Positions 33,075-45,700 of a DNA stretch of 64,000 nt are shown piece by piece. This stretch comes from Psococerastis gibbosa (lineage: Eukaryota; Arthropoda; Insecta; Psocodea; Psocidae): contig OZ020489.1 in the NCBI GenBank assembly GCA_963971405.1, positions 34,567,047 through 34,631,046 on the forward strand. The letters run 5' to 3'. Every line of letters starts with the position of its first letter. Positions within the stretch are counted from its first letter, which is position 1. The notes below the pieces were generated by a model that made no database searches, was not told where the DNA came from, and saw nothing but the letters and a program-made list of their open reading frames with translations. The position numbers and the translations under genes are program-made.

Positions 33075-35974
33075 AATATTTCGAATGTTTATAGTCAATG
33101 TTCAAGTACACGATTTGAATCTGAATTTTCCTTAGATCCATATTTTTTGGAATATATTGTAATGAAACATTTTGACCACTTTTTTTACAAACATAATTGA
33201 TGAAAACAAAAAAATACATTTCAATCGCCACTTGAACTTGTTTAAACAAGTCTGAAGTGCGTTTAGCCAACACGCTGGTTAGCTTAGCTTTCCCCTTCCA
33301 CCGTTGACTTAACTCGACTTAACCCCACTTAACTGGGGATTATAACTCGATAACTTCAACAATGTGAATACCCTTAATGATTTAATGCTTAAATTGGTTT
33401 AGATATTTTTTATATGTTTTTGGAAATCATTTTGACGGGTAGCCTAAGCTAATTTTCTCGAAATTGTAAATGTATTTTTGAATGTGTTCGACATTGCGTG
33501 TTGACAGTGGTGAATTCGGGATCTAGCCCAGAGGAACGCAGTGCAATGTACTTATATATTTCTTATGTGACAAATTGTCAATTCCGATTCGAGCCTACTA
33601 TAACAATTGTTTTGGACATTTCTCACTACCAAGAATTGTTTCTTGATGTAGGACACGAGTTACATTAAAGTTAAAAAGCATATGTACTAGGAAACCAGCT
33701 TCAAACATTTATGATTTCGGGGCCTTCCTGTCCCGTTCGGGTCGGCCGCAGAGTCGGTACAGCTGGCTCGCATACAATAATTTATACCTTCAATGGCTAT
33801 CGAATAACTCTTCCCCGCCTGGCACAGACTAGCAGTAGCTGGTGCCCTGTTGTAGTTTAAATAATATTTAAATTACTTAATCTCGACAATTTTTGTTCTT
33901 AGTCTACACTTGGACCATTTTTTGAATATAATTTAAAACTATCTGGCCCCGCGATCTCTAATTCTCATACATAATATTAATAAGTAATGGTGCCGTACTT
34001 AATTAAATGAGTAATTTTAAGATGGGAGTTGTTTGAACTACTCTCTTTAAAAAAATTATTAGCTTACAAGTTTGGGAACTTATTTTCTAAATTTTAGGAA
34101 TGAAGATGACCGTCCATTTAATAAAATTATTAAGGCTCCGCCAGCGCCATTAGTTGGTTGTAATTGTCTGTATTTTAGTAAATTTTGCTGTAAACATGTG
34201 CCTCGTTGCGTCTATTTGCCTGTTTGAATTATAATTCACACAAAGTTCTTATTTTGCATGTACTATATTGCTCATTAAAGTGTAGCCAAGTAATTTTTTG
34301 TATAAAAAAATGACTTCATGTTGTTCCTTTATAGGGTATTATAGTATGACCCTTGTAGGCTCAAAGGTAAGAAAATAAGTAAATTTATTGTTTAGCTTTC
34401 CAGTAAAAATAAAAATTGTTGCGTAGGCTGGCTACCTAATAAAAAGATTTGATGAAGATTGAGCTTATTCGATTTACTCGTGCGTAAAGTTTAAATCTTC
34501 ACTGATAGCTTTCATTTCATTCTACAGGCTGGCTGTAGTGAACAACATCGTTCATAAAAATTCACGTGTCACGTGCGAGCTGAGTTACTTTAAGAGAATT
34601 GTAACACATTTATTTTAAAATAAAATTCTGTAATTTACATAGCAAGGTAAATACTATCCAGGCGCTATATTTAAATTTGTGTCAATCAATTCTAAAATAG
34701 AAATATTAATATTTTCTTTCAAAATACTAACTAATACGGTAGCCTATGTTTAACGTAACATACCTACTCTAAAAATTTTAAATCGAATAATATTTTAGTA
34801 CAAAATTAAAATATAATAATTTGGTTTATTTTGCAAAAACAAATTTCTTTATAGGTACTGTAAAGGCGTTATTGATTTTAAATTATCAGTAGGTATTTTG
34901 GAATTTTCTTGCAATCCTTATTATGCTGTATAGATTTGTATTTTTTTTTTTTTTTTTTTTTTAATGAATGTAACATGAAATCTTACGTTTTTCGAGTACC
35001 TACCTAATTAAAGTATAAAATTTAATAAATTGTAATTGTACACAATGTTAAAAAAAAAATTCGGATTTAAATTTTTTCAATTTGCATTTTCTAAGAAAAA
35101 TTATTTTACAATTTTATAATTTTTTACACTATACCAACTTCTTAAACAAATCGATATTTTGGCGTGAGAGTTTTCGAATGAAAATTAGGGTGCTTTTTCG
35201 GTATTTAGACAAAATTTGGTGCAAAAATAAGTATTTTAATTTTAAAAAAAAAAAATACATTGTATTTGGAACATAAAACGGTACAGCCCTAGTAACTTTT
35301 TACCAAATTTCGTGAGAAAAAAAAATTATATATAAAATAGATTTTTTTATTACGGTACCTATTATCTCTTCAACTTTGCTACCTACTTAAATTTATTCCC
35401 ATAGAACTTATAAGTTTTGCCGGAAACCTTATGTAGATTGCCCGTTATTTGTTTTCTATTTATTTTTCTTGTCTAAGTCTTTACACGCCATGCGAACGGA
35501 GACGTGTCGTAAGTCGTAACTGAACACATGTAGGCTAAGTACTATATATTAAGTTACGGCACTTGGTGAAGCGACTGAATTAGGTTAATTGGATAAAATT
35601 TACACTCATTAAATTGCTTGTACCTATGCGATTAATATATATTTAAAAAAAAAACTCACTATGAGTATCTAATGCCCACATCCCTGGAGCAATGCCTTCA
35701 CCCCTGCTTTATATAGGCCCTAGTATTGACACGATAAGTTTAATTAAAGTTAGGTAGTTATTTTTAACAACTAATGTAACGCTGTAGTCAGTCGTCCCAG
35801 TTGCGTATGTTAGACAGACTACGACCTCAACTTAAAATCAAGTTCGCTAGGTACTAAGGGAAGGGCGTTTCCTAATATTATTTTCATCGTCGCTTGGAAA
35901 GAATCGGTACAGAATAGTGCACGGCACGTCAGATCCGCCATACAGTGCAGTGTAGTCCAGTATGTTTTCCCTAC

Positions 35975-36109
35975 GGCGGTTATTCCACCGACCTCGCATT
36001 GCAGAATGCAAATAACGTTGACGGACATTTTTGTTTTACTCTATAGAGTTTTTTTGTTTCCGTCAACGTCATTTGCATTCTGCAATGCGAGGTCGGTGGA
36101 TTAACCGCC
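35975..36109. mobile_element. GGCG...TTCCAC foldback element, 135 bp
   Basis: The two arms of about 50 nt (GGCGGTTATTCCACCGACCT, then CGCATTGCAGAATGCAAAT) differ at only about two positions and surround a very short loop. The arms are the same as the inner arms of the elements at 30124-30370 and 46060-46314, so this is a core-deleted derivative. Confidence 0.88.
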
Positions 36110-36787
36110 TATACGGATAATATTCAAGCGATGGTGTGAGTGGGACCTAGCTTACCGTACAATACCCAGCAAATAGTAAATATATTTATTCTATGACTAT
36201 ATCAAATGATAACACTAGTCGGTCTAATGGTGCCAAAAGCATAATAATCAAATAACGGCGGTAAGTGGTAACATTTTAGAAATATCCAAAACCGGCAATG
36301 CGCAGGCGCGTACCAACTACAAAGTTTGGAAAATTAAAATGGCCGTCTTGTTTATCAAATACATTTTAAATATTATTTAAGCTTGCTTAAAAGTTGAATG
36401 ACAGGGATTTTAACCCAATCCAACCCAGGTATATCCTCATACACATTATGTATAATGAATCTACTTAGTTTGATATCATTTAATTGACATTGTAATAGTT
36501 ATCGGCTCTTATTGAGTGCTGTAATATGTAATACTTACTGCCTTCTCACTTCCTCTTCATTAAAAGTTTAGTTCAATCCTTGTGTAATTTCATCAATATT
36601 TGGACAAACTATTGATGAACAGTCTTTCCAGTTTGACTAAGGTTAATAGAGCAGTATTCGTGCAGATGACGTATTTCATTTTTGTCGTGCCGGTAGAATG
36701 AACATGCATGCTACCAACAGCCTGTCCGATACTCTAGTGTTATATTTAAAAGGAATGTTTAAAAGTAATAATAATACCTCTTTCAGA

Positions 36788-39700
36788 ATGAGTGGCAGTG
36801 GAGGAGGAGAAGTAAGGTCGACTAAAGGAGTACTGTCTGGTCCTTGGAATAAGGAAAAGCCAGTACAGTCAATTCGTGTTCCAAGGGATTTACAGGATGC
36901 CGCTTTGCAAGCCAGGTATTGATTTGCTTGTTTTCTTATCTATCATTAGTTTTGACACAATATTGCAATGGAAAGCATGTTTTGGTTAGTTCCATGGTTG
37001 AGGTAAGATTTGAATGTGATGCCAGATCATAAATTTGATCAAATAAAGACCATTGTCGGCTGGTTACATTTTACATTTATTATGTTTAACTCTATTACGA
37101 TTGTAAAACTGACTAAGCTAAATTGGTTTCTGGTCTATAATTTTATTTCTCATTTGGCGGGAAATCGGGGGTCCGGTGCCCAAGGCCACCGATAGTAATA
37201 CCAAGATTTAAAAAATATATAAGACAACTTTATTGCTTTCTTATGTTTACGCATTCCCAGGAACCAAAAAAGTGGTTGTAACGTAATGCCCGTCTGTCGG
37301 TCGGTCTGTTCGTCAATTTGTGGTAAGACTACTCGGCAGATTTTGATGAAATTTTGCATGTAGGCTCAGAAATCATATCTTGAGACCATTGTTTTTATTT
37401 TGGGCTAACTCAATTTTGGGGAGTTTATCCTCCAAAAATCTAAAAAAAAAATTACTAAACCATTTATTTATCAAGAACGGCTTTCATTTCAATTCACATA
37501 TGTGTATTGTAGTCGTTTTCATAAATCCAATAGGTCGCTTGCCCCTTCATAGTGTAATATTCTATGTTTGGTTCTAGGGGCATAACGTAGCATAACCTGC
37601 CACTATTACTGTATTGTATCATATTATATTGGTCTGCCCATTCTTGACTATGCAATCGTCCCATCGATCAATTCAGGGCTTTGGGATAGGGAATTTAACC
37701 TTAAGACAATTATTTGCAAAGGAACAGTACCTATGCTAATTGATAAAAGGGTTCACTCGTACCGGTTCTTTATTAAATTGTAGCAAAATTAATTTCATTC
37801 AATTTGCCTTCTACAACCCAAAGGTGGCGTAGTGCGTAGTGCGTATATGTTAATGGCTGACACGTTGGGGTTTATTTTAACACCGTCACGTGACACGTTG
37901 GGGCTGATTTACAGTTATTTAATCCTATTCCCGGTATTAAAAAATTGGTTGTCTGCAAGTCGGTTGTAAAGTCGGTTTACGAACGATAGTTTAACGTGAC
38001 AGCGCCTAAATTCTTGCTTAAATAACATATGGCTGGAAAGAGAAAGAAATGTGGAATAGCCCTTAAAAGCCCTTAAGTAGTTTGAATTTTTTAAATAAAT
38101 AATAACGCGGCCGAAAGAACCTGTTTTCCGCCTAAACACGGATGGCTTATACACTGACCTGAGCCTGAACGAAGAGGCGGATAGTAAAACTGAATATATG
38201 TCTGGAAAGAGCAAAAAGTTGGAAAAGAACTAAAGTTGTTTGAATTTTTCAAGTTGATATTAACACCCCCAAAAACGCGGCCGAAAAAGGCCTATTTTCG
38301 ATTAAAATCGGCAAATTTTGGCGCACGTTTCCACCCCCCAAAGTCGAACCACTTGCCCTGTCACAAAAAATATAGCATGGCCTGAAAGAGGAAGAATATA
38401 CGAAGACATGGGTATAATTTAAATTGAGATAAGCCTACATCTGCCCAAAAAGTAGCTTTAAAACCTTGTTACGGATGAAGATAACGAATGCGCATAACGC
38501 ATCGTGGTAACACTTTTTCGTAGATGCATCTAGTATTCCAGCCAGCGCTCATCGATTTATTAGACGTTGTCACGTCAAAATAAACCCCGCTTTTACTTTA
38601 ATTACGTTAATCCTAATTCGCCATGATAGGGCTGCAGGTGTTAGCTCTACTTAACAGAAGTACATCTAGGGATATAAAGAGGGAAAAAAATGAGAATTTT
38701 TTATTTATTGCATTGTTTAAAAACAATTACTGGGGAATAATATTTTACGCAATGCATGAAAATATGTATTAAAAATACCCTGTGAAATGGTATAAAGTGT
38801 GAAAAGGTCTTCTACAACTTGAATGGATCAAATATTGTATAACATGATTAGTAAAGTGAACATAAAATAAGAAAATTACTTATTTTGGAGAATATCTTCG
38901 TTCCATATACTGTAGGTCCCCTTAAGAGGATATGCTACGTAGAAAACTAGCACCTCAAAATTAAATACTTGAATTTAAATTAAGAGTTTTAAAATTAAGT
39001 TTTAAGGGTTTTTAAATATTAATAGTTTTGAAAATGAAATGAAAAAAAGACTTAATTGCAAATAAAACAAAAGACGAACAATAAGATTATAAAGTCTTGT
39101 TTTCATGCTAACCTTAAAAACTAAAACATTGTATTATATTGTGGATTAATTAAAATTAAATGAAGAAGCCAAAAAAAAGAGATTAATAGTGAAAAAAAGA
39201 GGAATTAAATGTATACGGGGGGGGGGGGGGGGATCCATTGTCATCACCATTATAGGACCGGAGAGTCTCAAGCGTTAATAAGATATTGTGTTTAATTATT
39301 TTCTTAAAGCTACTGAGTGAACTAGCTGCCCTGATTTGAGTTTTTTTTTAAATCATTTTTTATTTCATTAATGCATCAAGATATAAAAACGTTAATTAAA
39401 AACAAAAGTCAGTAAAAACAACAAATTTTTGGGTGCTACTTTTCTACGTACCATGTCCTCTTAAGATTTTTTTTTTTATTAACTGAATTGAGAATTTGTT
39501 TATAGGAGTAATCCCCCACCTCAACTGCAACCTCAACCTCAACCGTCTAGCAGTTTTGCAGATGTGGTGCGTCATAGTACACTAAATGTCAATGCTCAAG
39601 AGTTTGTGCCTCAATGGGCGCAGGTAAGTGTTCATTACGGACTAAGTTGAAGTATCGAGGTCTGGCTAAACGTTGGCATCAAAACCGACCCGACAAGAAC

Positions 39701-42700
39701 AGTTCGTCTATATCCTCTACTTATATGGTCTTATTGTCATGATTCGTATTGCTAGACAGGTTAGCATAACTATCTAACCGAATTAGTCTGTGAGCAATGC
39801 TTTATACATTATACTGCAGTATTATATGGTATATATAACTCTGACATTAAATTAACTTTGGTTTAAGAGGTTCTTTGTTATAACCGAAATGAAAGAATAT
39901 AGAAAAAACTGGACGTGGAGGGAGTAGTAGTAGTAGTGTTCGTCGGGTTAATAACGACTTAGGCCTGATATTTGGGCCCATAGAGCGACCCCGACTTGGC
40001 TGTCCTATGCCAGCCCATAAGACAGTGGACCTCCTGATTATAGTAGATTCCGGACCACTTGGGAAACACAGTGAAGTCACACGATTAGTTCGGAGGTGAC
40101 CAGGGCAAGTCCTACCATGTTTCCCTACCGGCACTGTGCACACGACCAAGTTATCTGCAGCTTTGAACCTGCTCTGGTCCGCTGGATTCAACTTGGTATG
40201 GCGGCCGGCTCAAGTTGGAGGGAGTAGATGGTGGGTTCGAATTCCGCCAAGTCCAGTTTTTTCTATGTCCTCTAATTTCGGTTGTAACGAGGAAATTACC
40301 TCTTCAATCAAAGTTAATTTAGTGTTATATATATACCATATAATACTATACAATACAATATATATTTCAGTTAAATTATACAATACAAATAAAGTATAAG
40401 ATGAAATCGTCAGAATATCGTCAAAATCAGGTAGTTCTGTCATTGTGATTGTGCTAGTGCCTCAGTGACAGTGTAGAAAGCTTTCTCTAAGAGATGGTTT
40501 CTAAGCAATTTAGGGAAGTTAGAAGCATTTTTACATTGTAATGTATAAAGCATTGTCTTTATGGCATGAAGTAAGCTCACAGACCTGTTCGGTTAGATAG
40601 TTGTGTAGTTGTGCTAACTGTCTAGCAATCCGAATCATTTCAATAAGAGCATATAAATAGAGGATAGATGAACTGTTCTTGCAGGGGCTTGTAGTCGAGC
40701 GGTTAAGACGACGCCCCGGTTATGCTTAGATCGTGGGTTAGAATGCCGCAAAATCCAGTTTTTCTATATCATCTAATTTCGGTTTACACTATCTGTAGGA
40801 GCTTACTTGTGGGTATCATTTACCCACTGGAACAATTACTCCTACCAGCTGGAAAACACCCTTAGGATTTACGCTTAGCATCGAACATCTATCTTCTTAA
40901 ATGATAAGGAATCACGTGTTTTCAGCGTGGAAAGCTTATTTTACAATAGTCAGTGGCTGTGCCCGCCGCCTTTATAGTGACATCAGTAAGGAATACCGCC
41001 ATGTGCCGCCCAGTATTCCTTACCGAGACTTTTCTAAGTTTGGTGGGAATGGCCCCTAGGGTAACTTAAAAAAGTCAAATAAATAAAAGTAGAGTATTGT
41101 ACATAGGAGCACCTGTTTTTTTTTACTGCAATGATGCTTGTCTGTTATTTATTTTTTCAACATTTTTTTATTTTGCACCACAATATTTTCTTCTTTAGTT
41201 TTCACGTTACCCTTCTTGTTTTGATTTTCCGCATTTGTTTGCTTTTATTTTATTGAGTTGTCCACTTCCACAGGCCTGATAATGAGACCTTTTACATTTC
41301 TGTATTTTGTTTTCAGGGAATGTCCGCATTCCCAAGTCAGAGTTCTGCATTGGAGTTGGAAGGAGAAATGATTGATCAATGCGGAGAAAACCTGACCCCC
41401 CGGTACTTCTTCTCGCCCATGCCTATTCCTCCCATTTGATATCAGATTCTGGACGCCAATAAAACCATCCCCATCCATCATTACCCTTTTCTGCCCAACC
41501 ATAGGTTCATACCCCCGAATTTTCAATTGACCATGTCTCAGAATTTTAACCCCCCAAGTCCTCAGCAGCTCTCTAATGGATACCTTCCCAAGGTGCGTTA
41601 GTTTCTTAGCAAATGATATTTTTGATTGACTAGCTTAGTGTTATAATAGCAATTGATTTTTAATAAAATTGCAGGCTAGTTAGTTTTAATTTGAGATGAA
41701 ATATTTCTATATACAGCTCGTGTTTCTATTTCCTCTCGTTGCCCCGTAACTTGGGTGCCCATTCCACATACGTACAACGTCAATGAAAATTATGAAATTG
41801 AAGGGCATTTCAATTTTACTCTATGCCATTGTTAAAATTGATCAATGATCAATTGATAATAGAGTAAAATCACAAACAATGAAACAAACAATCTAAAATT
41901 AAAAAATGGCGTCATGTGTTATGACAAGTACAACTATTTTAATTGATTTCTCTAAAAAGAAAGCATTTCTGTATAAAAATTATAATAAGGATTAAATAAT
42001 AAGGCGACGAAGAAAACAAATACAATTTCAAGAAACAAATTTCAAAAATTTGGCGCATACGCTTCAATTGAAAATTGTCAATTTTTGAAAAACATATGGA
42101 ATGGCCCCCATCAATGAGAAATTGAAATGTCCTTCAATTTCATAATTTTCATTGACGTTGTACGTATGTGGAATGGGCGCCTTAGACTGGTTTCATGAGA
42201 TAGTGTTGTCAGATATAATACTACTTGTGAGTCTAGTTAGTAATATTGTTCATTCAATTTTCAGACATTGACATATGATCATATGACTCATATTAGAATT
42301 TTATAAACAACATTTTTCCTGTGGTTGCTGGGGTTATTATGGTATATCAGCTGACAGATGGTTAATTACCTGCTATCACAATTTACTCAAACTCAAAGCT
42401 TTGGACAATTTTATTTAACATACGGACGTTCGACGCCTGGCGTCATACCCATGTATTTTATCATTGGAACAAATCGGCTGGTAATAGCTTGGTGCAAAAA
42501 ATATTTCTGACACAGAGGCGCTTTTTCCACCTACGTCAATAGTCAATAGTAAATGTGGTTGACGGACATTTCAATTTTACTCTATGCTATAGTTAAAATT
42601 GATCAATGATCATAGAGTAAAATCACGCGCTGCAAACAATAACAAACTATAATGGTGTCATGGGATATGTTAAGTACAAACATTTTATATTTTATTGTTT

Positions 42701-45700
42701 TATAAAACAATTTTCATCCATTAAACAGATCGGTGAAGGTCGATCTTACTTCGGATCTCCTACTATTATTAGGTTTTATTAAAAATAATAAGTGTACGAA
42801 GAAAACACATACGAACAAAATTTCAAAAATCAAATGCAAACAATTTTCAAAAATTTGGCCCATACGTGTCAATAAAAGAAAAGTGATCAATAGTTGAAAA
42901 AACAAGTGGAATGTAGTGTATCAATGAAAAATTGTGGCGGTACCACACGCCTTCGATAGGTTTAATTAGTGGACTGTACATGAAAGTAATATTGAGGTGA
43001 ACCTACCTTATTTGGTCCGCGGCGTATCGACAGTTGACCATGTGTAATGTGTAAGTGTAAGGTGTGTGTGTGTGTGCACTGTATATTTGTATAAGTGATG
43101 TCTCACCGCCGCGTATTGGAGGGATACTGAGAACTGGGGTTGGGTGAGAAACCTATTGAATACCCGACTCCAGGCAGGGGCGGATTAGGGTGAAACCATT
43201 ACAAAAATTAAAATGTCCGTCAATACCATATTTACTATTGACTATTGACGTTAGTGGAATAAGCGCCTAAGGATGAGCCAACAAATACATTGGCAGACTT
43301 GGAGCCGTATTGAGGTGAATGGGGGCCAGGGGCAACAAAAGCGCTATGAAACTGATCTTTGCCCCAATATTCGAAGATACATAGCTTTTTCTTCTTATTC
43401 TATCGTATTATGTCAAATAATTTGTGTAACTGGCTTTCATTTTAAAATAGGCTCCGACCGCACCTTCGCAAGAAGACAGAGTATACTTAACGGAAGCCAT
43501 CGAGATACTCACGCTCGATCCAGGTCGATATCTTGAATTTTTAGCACCTATTGGAGACATCGCAGAATCCCTATTAGAGGATAGTAGAGGCTTGGCGGTT
43601 ATTGTTGACATCATAATTGATCAGGTGCGTGGGATTGTCTTTATATTGTACAGTTAATCTGAAAGTGTTCTTCCAAACCTTTCACCGACCTTGGTGGTCG
43701 ACATCGTCAGTGGCACTAGAAATAGATGTATTGATTCGCATTGGAACAACATACTAACTTACGAGTACAAGTATTACATGCGCGAGATTTCTATAGAAAG
43801 TTATGAAGACTAAACAATACGAACAAAGTGAATGACGTCATCAACAGAAAGTAATGTTGAGTTAGCAGTGAGCCAATCAGGGCCCGGAAATCTAGTTGGT
43901 AGCCAGCCGATCAGGTACCACGGTGCCTTCGCTTCTCACCTCTTCTCTTAGTATAAATATTAGTGCACATCCTCTTACCCAAAAATTTACTACTGAACCC
44001 AGTGATTAGTTTTGCTATATGTATCCAGTTGAATGCCTAAGACACGAAGAAATGCTACTGAGCCTAGATAGAGCTCAAGAAATATGTATAGAACTCTAAT
44101 CAACTATAATTTTATTTAATGTGCTTCGTATTGCCGATATCGATGAAACGTAGGGGGAAATGGCAAAGGAAACGTTTCCAGGTTGTAGGCTTCAACATAA
44201 AAAAAAAAAAAACATAAAATGAAAATGAAAAACAAATGAACAATTCAACAGGCACGACTGCCAACGGAATAAAGGCGCAGTAAGACCTGCGCACTTGACC
44301 TAGGTTCCCTCGCTATCTAAATAGCTAAATTTTGACTGTATTGGTTTTATGGCCATGAAACTACTTTTCGTCGCTTCACTCCATGCGCTGCGGATGGTCA
44401 TCCAGCTTACCTAACTCTAACTGAGCCTTTGACACACAATCTTAGATGCACATGTAAGGCCACTGATGATGTTGACTACTTACATATGTTGACGATAATT
44501 TGGAAGTACTCGTTCAGATCGACAATGGCCCATCATCACGTATTCTTCTGTATCATCATCTGACTCCGACCTTGAAAGCTTTTGTAGTAGTATGGTTTGA
44601 CACAGTCCCAGGCCACGGTGTGGGCCCATAGGACTCCAGTGGACCTCCTGATTATAGTGGATTCAGAACCACTTGGGAAACACAGTGAAGTCACACGATT
44701 AGTTCGGAGGTGACCAGGACAAGTCCTACCATGTTTCCCTACCGGCACTGTGCACACGACCAATTTATCTGCAGCTTTGAACCTGCTCTGGTCCGCTGGA
44801 TTCAACTTGGTATGGCGGCCGGCAAAAAAAGCTTTTGTAATTATTTACTCTAGTAATTTTAGCTCATTCATCAATTGATATTGTTCTATATGATACTTAT
44901 TACGTTGTTGTTCATTTCCATTATATTGTATAAACTTATATTCCCCGCCCCTGTCATGATCCCAGTAAATTTTGTAGTTTGATGTAAGTACCTAAGGCAT
45001 ACTATTAAAATGAGGTATCGTTCCCATTTGTGTTTTAGTGCATTCGTGAAGCAAACTTCAGGTATACTGGAGCGAGGATTTGTCAGGACCTGTCCCGTAA
45101 ATTCGGTATCGGCTTTATCAATTGCTTGCTGAATAGGTAAGACTCAAATTAAATGGTTATGGAAACTTCTATTAATAATAACGTAATCCTCTGATTGGAT
45201 GAAGAAATATTGAGTAAGTTTACAACAAATCGGACCCTCCCAAATTCCATGGGAAATATATTCGTAGATTGTAGAACTATGAAAAATGCCACATCCCTGA
45301 AATGAAATGCCCCTCTACATTTTGATTGGCCTAAATGCCGATAATGTCCTGAAGGACTTTTTATGTAACTAGATCTACTTATAGTGGCCCATACGCCCCT
45401 TGTCCAATGCCAACAACCCCATGAATTTCGGACATTATTTGAATTGTTTCTGTATGAATTTTTGGCCCCTCTACATTTTGATTGGCCTAAATGCCGATAA
45501 TGTCCTGAAGGACTTTTTATGTAACTAGATCTACTTATAGTGGCCCATACGCCCCTTGTCCAATGCCAACAACCCCATGGATTTCGGACATTATTTGAAT
45601 TGTTTCTGTATGAATTTTTGGCCATTAGCAAGCTGGTACACGTCCTCGATGTCAATCTACACCGGCTACAAGCGATAATGGACAAGCTGAGACAAGCTTA

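Larger units (their letters stand above)
30006..36787. other. stan-Paip1 intergenic region with foldback elements
   Basis: No coding sequence is supported over 6.8 kb. It must hold the stan 3' UTR and the Paip1 promoter and 5' UTR, but neither can be delimited. A possible stan poly(A) signal is AATAAA at 31942-31947. A Paip1 5' UTR exon must join the acceptor at 36785-36786. Four foldback elements (listed separately) and a T22 run at 34941-34962 are visible; the rest is AT-rich with no recognisable content. Confidence 0.6.

Noticed and set aside
41437..41439. In-frame TGA in Paip1 as stop-codon readthrough or a disabling mutation
   Set aside because: A good acceptor 6 nt downstream (CAG at 41443-41445) restores the same phase and removes the stop, so alternative splicing explains it more simply.
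41403..41445. A 43-nt microintron inside Paip1 exon 3
   Set aside because: The donor is poor and the resulting phase does not join to the next codon.
45149..45685. 178-codon - strand frame with an internal 52-residue repeat
   Set aside because: It is produced by the 156-bp tandem duplication of dispersed repeat E; no start context, domain or splice support.
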